Of a DNA stretch of 64,000 nt, positions 43,378-53,839 are shown in pieces (within the stretch, counting starts at the first letter, position 1; every line of letters begins with the position of its first letter). The stretch lies in contig NZ_JAIUZM010000001.1 in assembly GCF_020171345.1 (NCBI RefSeq), positions 496,001 to 560,000 of the forward strand. The letters run 5' to 3'. The notes below the pieces were generated by a model, which saw nothing but the letters and a program-made list of their open reading frames with translations, was not told the DNA's origin and ran no database searches. A program made the position numbers and the translations under genes. Source of the stretch: Microbulbifer agarilyticus (lineage in GTDB: Bacteria; Pseudomonadota; Gammaproteobacteria; Pseudomonadales; Cellvibrionaceae).

Positions 43378-44393
43378 ACGAGATCATCAATAATGGGAGC
43401 GACTGGCTACCCGTCGTATTTATTGGCTTGATGGGGCTCGCGGTGCTGGTTTACGCGATCCTTGATGGATACGATCTCGGCGTGGGTATCCTGCTGCCGA
43501 TGGGCGAGCAGGATGAACCCGAGCGCGACACCATGATCGCCTCCATCGGTCCGTTCTGGGATGCCAACGAAACCTGGCTGGTGCTCGCCGTCGGTATTCT
43601 GCTCATCGCCTTCCCTTCGGCCCACAGCCTTATTCTGATGCACCTGTATATTCCTGTGGCATTGATGCTGGTGGGACTGATTATGCGCGGCGTTGCGTTC
43701 GACTTTCGCGCCAAGGCGGCGGTGGATCACAAGCTTACCTGGGATCGCACCTTCAAAATCGGCTCGCTGATCACAACCCTTACCCAGGGCTATATGCTTG
43801 GGCAATACGTCATGGGCTTTGACTACAGTGTGCCTTCGCTGCTGTTCTGCCTGCTGTCAGCTTTGGGGGTTACTGCGGCGTACAGTTACATCGGCGCAAC
43901 CTGGCTGGTATTGAAAACCGAGGGAGAATTACAAACACGCGTAATACGCTGGGCACATCGCGCAGGCCGAGCCGCACTGTTAGGGGTTATCTCGGTTAGC
44001 ATCATCAATCCGCTGGTTAACCCCGGCGTATTTGACCGCTGGTTTAATTATCCACTGGTAATGTTTGTACTGCTGATCCCTGCGGTATGCTTTCTGGGAT
44101 TTATCTTTAACGATATCCTGCTAAAGCGCCTGCCGAAGGACAACGATCGACATAGCGCACTACCGTTTTTCATCACCAGCGCTATTTTTACGCTGTGTTT
44201 CAGCGGAATCGGTTTCAGCTTTTACCCGTATATCGTACCCGGTGAACTGACGATTTGGGAGGCCGCTAGCGCGCGCAACTCACTGCAATTCATCCTCGTC
44301 GGTGCGCTTATCGTCATACCGATGATTTTGCTGTACACCGCCTTTTCCTATCATGTATTCAGAGGTAAAGCGACGCAACTGGATTACCACTAA
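43374..44393 (+). CDS. cioB: cytochrome bd-type ubiquinol oxidase subunit II
   Basis: A 339-residue membrane subunit with the CydB signatures LDGYDLGVGIL near the N terminus and FWDANETWLVLAVGILLIAFP. About nine helices are expected. It holds subunit I in place and completes the oxidase. The start ATG overlaps the TGA of subunit I by four bases (ATGA), a coupling common in this operon. A strong terminator follows. Confidence 0.92.
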   Translation: MNEIINNGSDWLPVVFIGLMGLAVLVYAILDGYDLGVGILLPMGEQDEPERDTMIASIGPFWDANETWLVLAVGILLIAFPSAHSLILMHLYIPVALMLVGLIMRGVAFDFRAKAAVDHKLTWDRTFKIGSLITTLTQGYMLGQYVMGFDYSVPSLLFCLLSALGVTAAYSYIGATWLVLKTEGELQTRVIRWAHRAGRAALLGVISVSIINPLVNPGVFDRWFNYPLVMFVLLIPAVCFLGFIFNDILLKRLPKDNDRHSALPFFITSAIFTLCFSGIGFSFYPYIVPGELTIWEAASARNSLQFILVGALIVIPMILLYTAFSYHVFRGKATQLDYH

Positions 44394-44400
44394 ATAAAAA

Positions 44401-44428
44401 GGGGCTTCTACTGGAAGCCCCTTTTTAT
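44401..44428. terminator. bidirectional terminator between cioB and the S9 peptidase gene
   Basis: GGGGCTTC (44401-44408) pairs with GAAGCCCC (44414-44421), flanked by A5 before and T5 after. It can stop both cioB and the converging peptidase gene. Confidence 0.92.
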
Positions 44429-44446
44429 TTATCGAAGTTAATGAAC

Positions 44447-46654
44447 TTAATTGTCTGCCTTAAGCGTGCGATCAAAAAAGTCCTTCATCATCTGATACCA
44501 GTGCTTGCGGGTTTCCTTGCCGCGCAGGCTGTGCTTTTTGCCGGGGTAGGTCATCAGTTCAAACTGCTGGCCATTGTCCTGTAGTTGCTTGATCAGCCTG
44601 GTGGTATTGGTGAACAGGACGTTGTCATCTGCCATACCGTGATAAATCAGCAGCGGGCCCTTCAGGTTTTCCGCGTATGGAAACACCGAAGAGGCTTCGT
44701 ACGCTTGCGGGACCTGATTCGGGTTACCCATGTAGCGTTCGGTATAGTGGGTATCGTACAGCCCCCAGTCGGTCACCGGCGCACCGGAGATACCCGCCTT
44801 GAAATAGTCCCCGGCCTTGAACATAGTCATCAGAGCCATATAACCGCCGTAGCTGTGGCCGAACACACCGATGCGCTCAGAGTCGATAAACGGCAATGTG
44901 CGCAGGAACTTCACACCGGTTACCTGATCTTCCACTTCCACGCCGCCCATTTTCTGGAAGATCGGGTCTTCAAATTTCTTGCCGCGATTGGCAGAGCCAC
45001 GGTTATCCAGGGTAAATACCACATAGCCCTGCTGCGCCATGAACTGATTAAACGGCCTGTCCCAGCTGTTGGTTACCAGCTGCGCGTGTGGGCCGCCATA
45101 CAGAAACACCATGGTCGGGTAGGTTTTCTTCGGGTCGAAGTTCGCCGGCTTGTACATCCGGTAGTACAGTGTGTGTCCTTCGGGTGCGGTAATCTCGCCA
45201 AACTCGGGCTCGATCCAGTCGGACATATACGGGTGCAACGGGTGGCCTTTCTCCACCTTGTTTTCCTGCAGCCAGGTCACGCGCTTGCCATCGGCAGCGT
45301 GCAGGCTCACCTGTGGCGGCGTGGTGGGATTGGAATAGGTGTCGATATAACCGGATGCATCACCGGCAAACGCAAACCGGTGCATGCCTGCGCGGGACGA
45401 AATCTTTTCGACCTTGCCGCTGCCTTCCAGATCGGTCACGTACAGGTGACGCTCCAGCGGTGTATCTTTTCGGCCGGAGAAATACACCTGACGGGACTGT
45501 TCATCCAGTGCTTCCAATTCGTCAATTGCCCACTCACCACGGGTCAGCTGGGCCAATTGCTTGCCATCAAAGTCGTACAGATACAGGTGCTTGAAGCCAT
45601 CTTTTTCAGAAGACCAGATGAAACGCTCACTGTCTTTCAGGAAACGCAGGTCGTCGAACAGGTTCACCCAGGTATCACTGGACTCCACCAGCACGTCACG
45701 GGTATCTCCGCTGGGGATATCCACAAAACGCAGCGCTAGTTGCTGCTGGCTGCGGTTCTGCCACTGGTAAGACAGCAGGTTGTCACGCGCCCACTTTACC
45801 CGTGGGATATAAATATCCTGATCCTTGCCAAGGTCCAGCCACTGGGTCTTGCCACTGCCCAAGTCCAGCACTCCCAGCTTGACAGTCACATTGGGGCGGC
45901 CGGCCGCAGGGTAGCGCTGGCTGATCATCTCGATGCGGTCCGCGTAGATTTCGCTGCGGGTTACCTCGTCGACCGGGCTCTCGTCCACCTGCAAATACGC
46001 AATGCGTTTTTCATCCGGCGACCACCAGTAGCCGGTCATGCGGCCCATTTCTTCCTGCGCCACAAATTCGGCCATGCCGTTTTTGATCGGGCCCTTGCCG
46101 TCAGCGGTTAACTGGCGCTCCTTCCCGGTCGCCAGATCCACCACATAAATATTCTGGTCGCGAATAAACGAAACAAAATTGCCTTTCGGAGAAACCCGCA
46201 CATCCGTCTCAAACGCCTCGGTCTCGGTCAGCCGTTTGGACTTACCGTCATTCAATGCGTAGTAGAAAACATCACCGGCCAGCGGAAATAGCAGTGACTC
46301 GCCATCCTTTGACCAGCTGTACTCCATGATGCCGCTGCCGAAGATACGCTGGCGCTCGCGACGGGCCTTTTCCTCATCGGAAAGCTTTTCCTCACCCTGG
46401 TGCAGCGTATCCGAGTCGACCAGTACACGGGTTTCGCCATCCTGCAGGCTGTACTCCCACAGGTCGTAGCGGTTGTAGTCATTCTCGCGGCCTTTCAGGA
46501 ATGTCACGCGGCTGCCGTCCGGGGAATACTGCAGGGCACGGGGGCTGGTTCCGCTCAAGGCGGGGTCGGAGAATATTCGATCAATAGTTAGCTTTTCCGC
46601 GGAGGAATATCCGGTGAAACCGGCGATCAGCAGAGACAGGGCGAGACGCTTCAT
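44447..46654 (-). CDS. S9-family dipeptidyl peptidase IV-like peptidase
   Basis: A 735-residue periplasmic serine peptidase. A signal peptide (1-19) is followed by the beta-propeller DPP-IV N domain (about 30-480) and an alpha/beta hydrolase domain. The catalytic triad is visible: GHSYGGY with Ser601, HGMADDNV with Asp near 676 and KKHSLRG with His708. GPHAQLVTNSWD and DNRGSANRGKKFED are typical of DPP-IV. It removes dipeptides from peptide N termini, with preference for Pro or Ala at position 2. ATG at 46654 begins the signal peptide; the frame runs on to 46756. Confidence 0.92.
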   Translation of the reverse strand: MKRLALSLLIAGFTGYSSAEKLTIDRIFSDPALSGTSPRALQYSPDGSRVTFLKGRENDYNRYDLWEYSLQDGETRVLVDSDTLHQGEEKLSDEEKARRERQRIFGSGIMEYSWSKDGESLLFPLAGDVFYYALNDGKSKRLTETEAFETDVRVSPKGNFVSFIRDQNIYVVDLATGKERQLTADGKGPIKNGMAEFVAQEEMGRMTGYWWSPDEKRIAYLQVDESPVDEVTRSEIYADRIEMISQRYPAAGRPNVTVKLGVLDLGSGKTQWLDLGKDQDIYIPRVKWARDNLLSYQWQNRSQQQLALRFVDIPSGDTRDVLVESSDTWVNLFDDLRFLKDSERFIWSSEKDGFKHLYLYDFDGKQLAQLTRGEWAIDELEALDEQSRQVYFSGRKDTPLERHLYVTDLEGSGKVEKISSRAGMHRFAFAGDASGYIDTYSNPTTPPQVSLHAADGKRVTWLQENKVEKGHPLHPYMSDWIEPEFGEITAPEGHTLYYRMYKPANFDPKKTYPTMVFLYGGPHAQLVTNSWDRPFNQFMAQQGYVVFTLDNRGSANRGKKFEDPIFQKMGGVEVEDQVTGVKFLRTLPFIDSERIGVFGHSYGGYMALMTMFKAGDYFKAGISGAPVTDWGLYDTHYTERYMGNPNQVPQAYEASSVFPYAENLKGPLLIYHGMADDNVLFTNTTRLIKQLQDNGQQFELMTYPGKKHSLRGKETRKHWYQMMKDFFDRTLKADN

Positions 46655-46994
46655 AACCACTTCAACATAAACGAATTTGTGTCGGGAAAATGACACAAAA
46701 CCGGCGTGATTTGTAGCTTTTGAACGCATGCTGCCAGCCATGCCCCAGTCTCTCAAGAGTCACTTCTATACTGGCGAGTGCGCTTGGCAGCCTCCCTGCG
46801 AGAGGATTATTGAGGTGATTTGGCCAGCTCGAGAACGGAGTCACTGAGCGAGATGTAAGCGCCAACCAACCCTGAATTGCGTCACAGGTGAAGGTATCAG
46901 CCATACTGGACACTTGACAAAGATCATTTACATGCCAAGAATCTCCAGTCATTATGTGAAAAAAAGACCATAACGAAAAAGAAGGCCGCCAGTG
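46655..46994. other. divergent intergenic region, no gene seen
   Basis: 340 bases between the S9 peptidase gene and the FrnE-like gene. Apart from a candidate promoter at 46914-46942 for the rightward gene, no structure was found. Confidence 0.45.
46914..46942 (+). promoter_or_regulatory. possible promoter of the FrnE-like gene
   Basis: A perfect -35 TTGACA (46914-46919) is followed after 17 bases by AAGAAT (46937-46942), a weak -10. The start codon is 52 bases on. Confidence 0.4.
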
Positions 46995-47648
46995 ATGGCA
47001 AGAACCTACCTGCGAATTGACATAGTCTCCGATGTTGTCTGTCCCTGGTGTGTCATCGGATTCAAGCGCCTGCAACAAGCCCTTGCCAAGTTCCCCGGGC
47101 AGTTTGATCCCAACCTCGTCTGGCACCCGTTCGAGCTGAACCCACAAATGCCCGAGGCCGGCGAGAACCTGCGCGAGCATATGATCGCCAAGTACCAGAT
47201 TTCTCCTGAAGAAAGCACCGAAAGCAGGGAGCGCCTGAAAGAAATTGGTTCGTCGCTCGGTTTCACCTTCAACTTCTCCGACGGCATGCGGATCTACAAC
47301 ACGAACCATGCCCACAGGCTACTACATTGGGCCGAACCAACCGGGCACCAGACAGATCTTCAAGTACGCTTGTTTGAGGATTACTTTACCCACGGTAAAA
47401 ATCTCAATCATGAGCGCGTACTGCTGGATGCGGTTGACAGTGTGGGGCTGAACCGCGATGAAGCATCGGCTGCGCTGCACGACAGCGCCATCAAACGACA
47501 AACACTCGCCCGCGAGGAGCAGTTGCTGATGCAGGGTATCCGTGGTGTCCCGCTATTCATGTTCAACCACGACTACGCCATCAGCGGAGCCGAGGAAACC
47601 AGTGTGTTTGAAAGCCAGCTGCAGCAGTTCGTGGAACCCAGTAGCTAG
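46995..47648 (+). CDS. DsbA-family oxidoreductase, FrnE-like
   Basis: A 217-residue cytoplasmic thioredoxin-fold protein. The active-site motif is VVCPWCVIG (C16-P-W-C19), then the FrnE pattern WHPFELNP and NTNHAHRLLHWA. The cis-proline loop reads GIRGVPLFMF. FrnE/DsbA-like proteins of this kind act in disulfide exchange or as isomerases; a role in copper or oxidative stress has been reported for some. ATG at 46995 is preferred over the overlapping GTG at 46992. No signal peptide is seen. Confidence 0.85.
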   Translation: MARTYLRIDIVSDVVCPWCVIGFKRLQQALAKFPGQFDPNLVWHPFELNPQMPEAGENLREHMIAKYQISPEESTESRERLKEIGSSLGFTFNFSDGMRIYNTNHAHRLLHWAEPTGHQTDLQVRLFEDYFTHGKNLNHERVLLDAVDSVGLNRDEASAALHDSAIKRQTLAREEQLLMQGIRGVPLFMFNHDYAISGAEETSVFESQLQQFVEPSS

Positions 47649-47694
47649 CGACTCCACCCCCTCACTGGATTAACCTTCGTTTACACAGCTTTTT

Positions 47695-48543
47695 TTACTC
47701 ACCGAGCGTCAACAAAAAATCCGCGTGAAAACGCAGGTGCTGCTCAATAAACGAAGCAATGAAAAAGTAACTGTGGTCGTATCCCGCATGGTACTCCAGA
47801 CGCAGCGGGTACTTGGCCGCACTTGCCGCGGCCTCCAGAGTCTCCGGCTTCAGCTGCTCTTCGAGAAACGGATCATCTTCGCCCTGGGATACCAGTATCG
47901 GCAGTTGCTCACTCGCCCGCCCCAGCAGCACCGTCGTATCGTATTCCTCCCACCTGGATTTATCTGGCCCCAGGTAAGCTCCCAACGCCTTCTCACCCCA
48001 AGGACACGCCATCGGGTTACAAATAGGACTGAATGCGGATGCCGAGGTGTAGCGTTTGGGGTTTTTCAGCGCGATGGCCAATGCACCATGCCCACCCATG
48101 GAGTGACCGCAGATCGCACGGCGCTCACTTACCGGGAAATGCGCTTCGATCAGGTCCGGTAACTCATCCACCACATAGTCGTACATGCGATAATGCGCGC
48201 GCCAGGGTTCTTCGGTGGCATTCACATAAAACCCTGCGCCCTGGCCCAGATCGTAACTTGGGTCATCCATCACATCGTCCCCGCGCGGGCTGGTATCAGG
48301 AATCACCAGCACCACACCGAGCTCCGCCGCCATTCGCTGTGCACCGGCCTTCTGTGAAAAGTTTTCGTCGCTACAGGTGAGCCCAGACAACCAGTACAGC
48401 ACAGGAAAGCGCTGATCCTTTTCCGCCTGAGAGGGCAGGAAAATCGAAAAGCGCATGGCACAGTCCAACACGTTAGAGCGATGCGTGTACTGACACTGAC
48501 TGCCGTCGAAACACTGTGTCTTACTGACGAGTTCTAGAGTCAT
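47695..48543 (-). CDS. fghA: S-formylglutathione hydrolase
   Basis: A 282-residue esterase that hydrolyses S-formylglutathione to formate and glutathione, the second step of glutathione-dependent formaldehyde removal. The nucleophile elbow is GHSMGGHGA with Ser148; WLSGLTCSDENF is the family marker around the oxyanion loop and substrate-near cysteine; YDHSYFFIA carries the catalytic histidine. Length matches FrmB/YeiG. It lies nine bases after the formaldehyde dehydrogenase gene, so they are one operon. No frmR-type regulator is adjacent. Confidence 0.93.
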   Translation of the reverse strand: MTLELVSKTQCFDGSQCQYTHRSNVLDCAMRFSIFLPSQAEKDQRFPVLYWLSGLTCSDENFSQKAGAQRMAAELGVVLVIPDTSPRGDDVMDDPSYDLGQGAGFYVNATEEPWRAHYRMYDYVVDELPDLIEAHFPVSERRAICGHSMGGHGALAIALKNPKRYTSASAFSPICNPMACPWGEKALGAYLGPDKSRWEEYDTTVLLGRASEQLPILVSQGEDDPFLEEQLKPETLEAAASAAKYPLRLEYHAGYDHSYFFIASFIEQHLRFHADFLLTLGE

Positions 48544-48552
48544 CGATAAACC

Positions 48553-49779
<1,227 letters not shown>

Positions 49780-49866
49780 TCAGGCACTGCGCTTCGACAA
49801 TTAGGAACCGGCCCCCACCGGCCCTAATATTCAGCGGTAAAACCGAGAAAAACAGAGGTAGTCGCC

Positions 49867-50301
49867 ATGTCAAAAGCCTGGGTTCTGGTAGCCAATCATA
49901 CTCACGCCCGCCTGTTTGAGGCGGAAAAACGCGCGGGGACCCTCAACGAGATAGAAACACTGGTATACCCAGAAGGGCGGATGAAGGGGCAGGAATTGCT
50001 CAGCGATGCCCCCGGGCGGACCTTCGACAGTCGCGGCGAAGGCCGCCACGCCATGGAAGGGACCAATGTGCGGAAGCGAGGTGCCAAGCGCTTCGCCAAA
50101 GACATTGCCCACACCCTGGAAAAAGGCCGCCAGCAAGGCCGCTTTGACCGCCTCTACATCGTCGCCGACCCCTCCATGGCCGGTAACCTGCGCCTTTCCA
50201 TGAGCTCCCCCTGCCTGGCGAGCATTGCCGGTGAGGCACGCAAAAACCTGACGAAAAGCGATACCGAGGAAATTCGCGCGCAGCTGCCCATGTGGCTATA
50301 G
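49867..50301 (+). CDS. host attachment protein family (PF10116-like)
   Basis: A 144-residue soluble protein with the family pattern WVLVANHTHARLFEA at the start, LSDAPGRTFDS, RFAKDIAHTLEKGR and DRLYIVADPSMAGNLR. The family was named from an Agrobacterium protein needed for attachment to plant cells, but it is widespread and its action is unknown. ATG at 49867 has GAGG upstream. It stands alone between frmA and corA. Confidence 0.85.
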   Translation: MSKAWVLVANHTHARLFEAEKRAGTLNEIETLVYPEGRMKGQELLSDAPGRTFDSRGEGRHAMEGTNVRKRGAKRFAKDIAHTLEKGRQQGRFDRLYIVADPSMAGNLRLSMSSPCLASIAGEARKNLTKSDTEEIRAQLPMWL

Positions 50302-50379
50302 CCGTCAGCCCGCACACGGGCGGTCCTCGCTTTCGCTGCTGAAGCGTCCAGCACCTAAAATGGTTACGGAAAACCTTAC

Positions 50380-50409
50380 CCACCACCGGGCCAAGACGCC
50401 CGGTGGTGG
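50380..50409. terminator. strong 12-bp hairpin between host-attachment gene and corA
   Basis: CCACCACCGGGC (50380-50391) and its exact complement (50398-50409) enclose a 6-base loop. There is no T run after it, so it may be a non-canonical terminator or an mRNA-stabilising structure. Confidence 0.5.
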
Positions 50410-50500
50410 CAATTGATTTGTTATCGCCACCCTGAGACCATGCCACCCAGCCAGCCTGAGGCCCGGGCCAGCGCACAAGTCACACCTCCAAGGAAGCGGC

Positions 50501-51454
50501 ATGCTACGACTGTTTCAAATCCAGCACGGCAAAATCAAAGAAACCTACTCCGGTAGCGACTATCGCAGCCAGCCCCTTGAGGACGCCGCCTGGATTGACC
50601 TGCAAGAACCGGAAGAAGAAGAGCGCGACCTGCTGGAACACCTGCTGCGTACCGAACTGCCGGAATCCGACGACGTCGACGAACTGGAGTCTTCCGCGCG
50701 CTACTTTATCGATTCCGCAGGCATCCATGTTCACTCCCTGTACCTCACCCAGAGCGAGGGCCGGCACGACACCGCGACCGCCGCATTCATTCTGCAGCCG
50801 AAACGCCTGATCACCGTCCGCGATACCGAGCTGGCGGATTTCCGCCTGCTGCGTATGCGTGCGCGACGCAATCAGGTCGAGGCGCACAACGCCCAAGAGC
50901 TGTTGATCCAGCTGTTTGAGCAGAAGGTGGAAAACCTCGCCGACGCCCTGGAAGACAACTACCTGAAACTGGGTGAAGTCAGCCACCTGGTGCTGGAAGA
51001 AGAGGAAGGCAACCTCGAAGACGCGATCGATCACCTGGCCAAGCTGGAAGATTCCAATGGGAAAATCCGTCTTTGCCTGATGGATACCCAGCGCTCCATC
51101 GCTTTCCTGCAGCGCCACCTGAAAGATGACCCGGAGCTGCGCGAGGATTGCTGGGGGATTTTGCGCGACATCGACACCCTGATGTCTCACACCACCTTTC
51201 TGTTTGAAAAGATCAACTTCCTGATGGATTCCACCCAGGGCTTTATCAGCATCGAGCAGAACAAAATTATCAAGATTTTCTCCATCGCCGCGGTGGTTTT
51301 CCTACCGCCCACCATGGTCGCGAGCATTTACGGCATGAACTTCGAACACATGCCGGAATTGGAGTGGCTGCTGGGCTACCCCTGGGCACTCATGCTGATG
51401 CTGCTGGCGGGCATGGCGCCCTACCTGTATTTCAAAAAGAAAGGGTGGCTCTAG
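50501..51454 (+). CDS. corA: CorA-family magnesium/cobalt transporter
   Basis: A 317-residue inner-membrane divalent cation channel of the 2-TM-GxN family. A long cytoplasmic alpha/beta domain with a coiled-coil stalk is followed by TM1 (IAAVVFLPPTMVASIYGMNFEHMPE), with the GMN selectivity motif, and TM2, then the positive tail KKKGWL. It forms pentamers that admit Mg2+. ATG at 50501 has AAGGAAG. The following unassigned gene starts 57 bases later and may be co-transcribed. Confidence 0.92.
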   Translation: MLRLFQIQHGKIKETYSGSDYRSQPLEDAAWIDLQEPEEEERDLLEHLLRTELPESDDVDELESSARYFIDSAGIHVHSLYLTQSEGRHDTATAAFILQPKRLITVRDTELADFRLLRMRARRNQVEAHNAQELLIQLFEQKVENLADALEDNYLKLGEVSHLVLEEEEGNLEDAIDHLAKLEDSNGKIRLCLMDTQRSIAFLQRHLKDDPELREDCWGILRDIDTLMSHTTFLFEKINFLMDSTQGFISIEQNKIIKIFSIAAVVFLPPTMVASIYGMNFEHMPELEWLLGYPWALMLMLLAGMAPYLYFKKKGWL

Positions 51455-51511
51455 GCCACCACCTGCTAACCTTAATGCGTTGGAAAGCCATAACAGGGAA
51501 GCAGGACGATA

Positions 51512-52210
51512 ATGGCGACGGCGGGCGGTAACAATTCGGAGCAATCCACACACAAACCTTTCCACTTGCGACGCTGGCTCAGCGCGCAACAGGCCGTAGA
51601 CCACCTCAATGTGCTAACGGAAGAACAGCTCACCGGCGACGACCTAGCACGCCTCGCGGAAGACGAGAAACTCGACCTCTACTGGTACCGCCCGGGCCAG
51701 CAACTCAAATTCATCGACAAAACCGGCTGGAGCAATATCGAGCTCAGTGAACCCCTGCGTCTGTCTCCCCAGAACCGGGGGGACTGGCGTGCGATCGTCG
51801 GCATCTTGCGCCACCAGCCCGCCTTGCCTGCGACGGAGAATGACACCCCCACCCTGCTGGATGCCGAAGGCAACCGCCTACGCATCACTTTTGGTTTCCA
51901 CGATCGTCCCGAACCGTTCAGTGGCCGCTGGTATCCCAATTATTCCGAGCTGGTGGTTAGACGCCGGGATCTGGATAACCTGGAAAGCCAGATGCTCACG
52001 GAAGAGGGCGAGCAGCCCCTGGAAGCGGGCCTGCTGCTGGACGTTATCTGGCAGCTGGAACAGATGGCGATGGAAAACGGCCAGGCCCACGAACATCCCC
52101 ACGATCTGAACTGGCTGACCGACGAACTGAGAGACCGCACCAAGCTCGACCCCAGGCTGCTGGGGAAGGTCCTTAATGCGGCCGAGCGCCAGCACACGCT
52201 GCATTACTGA
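51512..52210 (+). CDS. unrecognised soluble protein
   Basis: A 232-residue protein that I do not recognise. It is acidic and has no signal peptide or membrane helix. The first part (LRRWLSAQQAVDHLNVLT) could be a helical motif; the centre is beta-rich with several W/Y residues. Short conserved-looking segment GRWYPNYSELVVRRRDLDNLE and C-terminal DLNWLTDELRDRTKLDPRLLGKVL are helical. It follows corA by 57 bases on the same strand. Codon use and an in-frame start argue for a real gene. Confidence 0.6.
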   Translation: MATAGGNNSEQSTHKPFHLRRWLSAQQAVDHLNVLTEEQLTGDDLARLAEDEKLDLYWYRPGQQLKFIDKTGWSNIELSEPLRLSPQNRGDWRAIVGILRHQPALPATENDTPTLLDAEGNRLRITFGFHDRPEPFSGRWYPNYSELVVRRRDLDNLESQMLTEEGEQPLEAGLLLDVIWQLEQMAMENGQAHEHPHDLNWLTDELRDRTKLDPRLLGKVLNAAERQHTLHY

Positions 52211-52313
52211 TAAAAGACCCCGAATCGCCTAGCACCCATCTCGCAACCCAAATCGTAGAAATGGTTCTGGATGTTGGGGATATTCGTCAGTAAGTACGCG
52301 GGCTTTTTTTGTT

Positions 52314-53732
52314 TTAGGCATTCACTGTGCGCGACGCCGGCGAGCGGCTAACTAAATGCCCCACAGCGTAAACCACAAGGCCCATAAGAATACCGGGCAT
52401 CCCCTCATATATATGCGCATGCCAACCGAACCAACGCCATGCTAAAGCCGTAGCCAGCCCCAAAAGACTCATCGTGATAGCCAGTCTTTGCGATGGACGC
52501 CCGCCCGCCGCGAGCACCATCAGCAGAGGGGCAAACGCCGAAGCCAGTGCCGACCAACTCATGACCACCAGACTGAATACACTTTGTTCATTCAGCAGCG
52601 CCCAGGTAACCGCCAGCAAGGCGATTGCAACCGTGGCAAACTTGAGCAGGCGAGTATTTTCCGTACGCTGTGGCAATAGATCGTGGGTGAGGGCCGCAGA
52701 GCAACTCAATACCAGAGAGTCCGCGGTCGACATCGTCGCTGCAAAAATGCCCGCGAGAATCAGGCCCACCATTGCAGGCGACAGCAGCTCCATCGCCATC
52801 ATCGGCAATGCAAGCTCCGCATCAAATGCACCCTGGTCACTGAGCATAATTCGCGACAGCATGCCGACACCCGTGGCCATACAGTAGAAAAGAACAAACC
52901 ACAGGTAGTACCAACAGCGCGCGCGCACCATGTGCCCGACATTATCCAGTGCCATAAACCGCACCATCACATGTGGTTGCCCGACAACTGAAATCCCTGC
53001 AAATAGCCAGCTCAGGATAAACACTACTCCGCCGGCGAGGCCGGGCAGTAGCAAGCCCTGTGGATACCAGTTCAGGAAGCCCTCCACTTGCCCCATGGCC
53101 TGCCAGGCCGCAGTGGCGCCGCCCACCGACTGGGTTGCGACAAACAGCAGGGTACCCATGGCAAGCACCATGACAAAAGACTGCGCGACATCCGTCCAGA
53201 TGGATGCGCGAATACCACCCGCCAGGCAGTAGGCCGCAACAATCACACCACCGAGCACCGCGCCGCTCCAGATCGGCAAATCCAGCACCACGTACAACGC
53301 CTTGCTGCCTGCCACCAGCTGCGCACTGGCATAAGCGAGGAGGAACAATAGAGAAAGCAGTCCGGCGAGTTTTTGCCAATGTCCAAACCGGATTCCCTGC
53401 CAGCAGGCCAACACTCCGGCGTAACTGGATTCACCGCTGCGCTTGACCGCCTGGCGCAGGCTTTTGTGAATCCAGAGGGAGCCGAGGAAGTCCCCCAGAA
53501 TCCAGCCGATCATCAACCAGATGGAGGCGAGTCCGGTCATGTAGGTGTAACCAATAACACCAATAAACATGTAACCGCTGTTATTGGTCGCCACCGCGGA
53601 AAGCCCCACCAGCATCGGCGGCACGTCTTGGCTGGCGAGGTAATAATCTTGCTTGGTACCGCGACTCTTGCGATACGAACTCACCCCAACCGCGGCAAAA
53701 AGAGCCAGGAAAAAAAGAAAACTCAACAGCAT
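52314..53732 (-). CDS. sodium:solute symporter (SSS/PutP-like)
   Basis: A 472-residue membrane protein of the Na+/solute symporter family, 13 helices expected. The family signatures are visible: GLSAVATNNSGYMFIGVIGYTYM near TM2, AGGIRASIWTDVAQ, and GIFAATMSTADSLVLSCSAALTHDLL in TM8, which supplies sodium-site residues. Resemblance is closest to PutP-type amino-acid symporters, so proline, betaine or a related osmolyte is a reasonable but unproven substrate. ATG at 53732 has GGGGG upstream. It is 107 bases beyond ask on the same strand and may be co-expressed with the ectoine operon. Confidence 0.82.
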   Translation of the reverse strand: MLLSFLFFLALFAAVGVSSYRKSRGTKQDYYLASQDVPPMLVGLSAVATNNSGYMFIGVIGYTYMTGLASIWLMIGWILGDFLGSLWIHKSLRQAVKRSGESSYAGVLACWQGIRFGHWQKLAGLLSLLFLLAYASAQLVAGSKALYVVLDLPIWSGAVLGGVIVAAYCLAGGIRASIWTDVAQSFVMVLAMGTLLFVATQSVGGATAAWQAMGQVEGFLNWYPQGLLLPGLAGGVVFILSWLFAGISVVGQPHVMVRFMALDNVGHMVRARCWYYLWFVLFYCMATGVGMLSRIMLSDQGAFDAELALPMMAMELLSPAMVGLILAGIFAATMSTADSLVLSCSAALTHDLLPQRTENTRLLKFATVAIALLAVTWALLNEQSVFSLVVMSWSALASAFAPLLMVLAAGGRPSQRLAITMSLLGLATALAWRWFGWHAHIYEGMPGILMGLVVYAVGHLVSRSPASRTVNA

Positions 53733-53839
53733 ACTTACCCCCCGGAAGATCAATTATTGTCGTTATTCTGGGCAGCCTTCCCGCAGCTACAGAGCGGCCC
53801 GAATCTGGAACGGTATGTAAAACGGTCCTAATCCGCGTC

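Noticed and set aside
44585-45739. 384-codon open frame on the plus strand
   Set aside because: It is antisense to the S9 peptidase catalytic domain.
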